NCBI GenBank assembly: GCA_013398295.1
Contig: VZSF01001524.1
Coordinates: forward strand, 1,265,659-1,329,658
Direction of reading: 5' to 3'
DNA: 64,000 nt
Origin: Chionis minor
Lineage: Eukaryota > Chordata > Aves > Charadriiformes > Chionididae
Part shown: piece after piece, positions 63,720 through 64,000 of the stretch
How the letters are laid out: the number at the start of each line of letters is the position of its first letter
Position numbering within the stretch: the first letter of the stretch is position 1
The notes under the pieces: generated by a model
What the model was told of the DNA's origin: nothing
What the model saw: only the letters and a program-made list of their open reading frames with translations
The model's database searches: none
Made by a program: the position numbers and the translations under genes

Positions 63720-63886
63720 GCGCACCCCGCCGGGCTGCACCGCCCCGCCTGCTCCCGATTGGCCCGCGCCCGCCTCCCGCGCCTTCCCTGACAGGCGCCG
63801 CAGCCAATAGGGAAAGCCGAGCAGGCCCGGGCGGAACGGAGGCTGCGGAGCGCCGGCAGAGTGAGTGGCGGGGCGGGGGAGGGGGG
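63720..63886. promoter_or_regulatory. GC-rich promoter segment, probably USP16 (possibly bidirectional)
   Basis: A 167-base very GC-rich segment holding an ATTGG box (63758-63762), a CCAAT box (63804-63808) and several GC boxes (such as GGGGCGGGGG near 63870). On the plus strand an exon-like stretch ends at a donor, GGCAGA then GTGAGT, at 63861. In human, USP16 and RWDD2B are divergent neighbours, so this could be a shared promoter. The segment is bounded by N on both sides, so its placement and orientation are not certain. Confidence 0.55.
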
Positions 63887-63887
63887 N

Positions 63888-63945
63888 TTAAACAAGAGCG
63901 GTCTGCAAACGACCAACAGTGCACCTGCGTCGGACGGAAACCCGT
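63888..63945 (+). repeat. 58-bp direct repeat, copy 2
   Basis: Identical to 63661-63718 over 58 bases and preceded immediately by a single N at 63887. The mirror-like placement (repeat, N, segment, N, repeat) suggests an assembly join, not a biological duplication. Confidence 0.97.
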
Positions 63946-64000
63946 GAAAAGCTCCCCCACCCCCGCGAGGCACGCCTGGGAAAAACAGCGGAGCGGGACG

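Noticed and set aside
63477..63973. Open frames of up to 163 codons near the right edge
   Set aside because: They run through N bases and the duplicated 58-bp repeat; they result from GC-rich sequence and an assembly join.
1..64000. Search for an undescribed multi-gene system (defence, CRISPR, biosynthetic cluster)
   Set aside because: The window is ordinary vertebrate chromosomal DNA with known, spliced housekeeping genes and dead CR1 copies. No spaced repeat array or unknown gene cluster was seen. The only candidate for undescribed biology is the duplicated CCT8 exon.

Overview
This is a window of vertebrate nuclear DNA, almost certainly from a bird. Six fragments of CR1 retrotransposons are present, with the 3' tails (ATTCTATG or ATTCTGTG repeats) and sequence style of avian CR1. 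The genes are spliced, with short exons in AT-rich introns and CpG-rich promoters. Gene order is MAP3K7CL (-), CCT8 (+), USP16 (-), which is the vertebrate arrangement known from human chromosome 21, read in the opposite direction. I cannot name the species from sequence alone.

Left third (1-29.3 kb). This is the MAP3K7CL locus on the minus strand plus the spacer before CCT8. One exon is secure (2123-2231). A second, at about 5033-5112, is a phase-matched candidate that would extend the reading frame upstream of the usual start. The remaining MAP3K7CL exons lie off the left edge. All six CR1 fragments are in this part. One is nearly full length but has lost the core of its reverse transcriptase. 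An 856-base assembly gap (13713-14568) cuts another.

Middle (29.3-41 kb). The complete CCT8 gene encodes chaperonin-containing TCP-1 subunit theta. It has a CpG-island promoter and 15 coding exons that join in frame to 548 codons plus stop. Intron 4 uses a GC-AG splice pair. A second, diverged copy of the last coding exon lies 0.7 kb upstream of the standard one and encodes a different C-terminal tail. This is the most interesting observation in the window.

Right part (41-64 kb). USP16, a ubiquitin-specific protease, lies on the minus strand, tail to tail with CCT8. Its 17 coding exons join in frame to 822 codons plus stop, with the zinc finger and the catalytic Cys and His regions intact. 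Between the two genes is a GC-rich block that looks like an old interspersed repeat. The USP16 promoter region at the right edge is GC-rich and contains two copies of a 58-bp direct repeat, each abutting an N, which looks like an assembly artefact.

The two complete genes are housekeeping genes: CCT8 is part of the cytosolic folding machine, and USP16 deubiquitinates histone H2A and other substrates. I see no operon-like or defence-like system and no new multi-gene system. The leads worth following are the duplicated CCT8 terminal exon, the possible MAP3K7CL N-terminal extension, a USP16 His-box substitution and the assembly problems.
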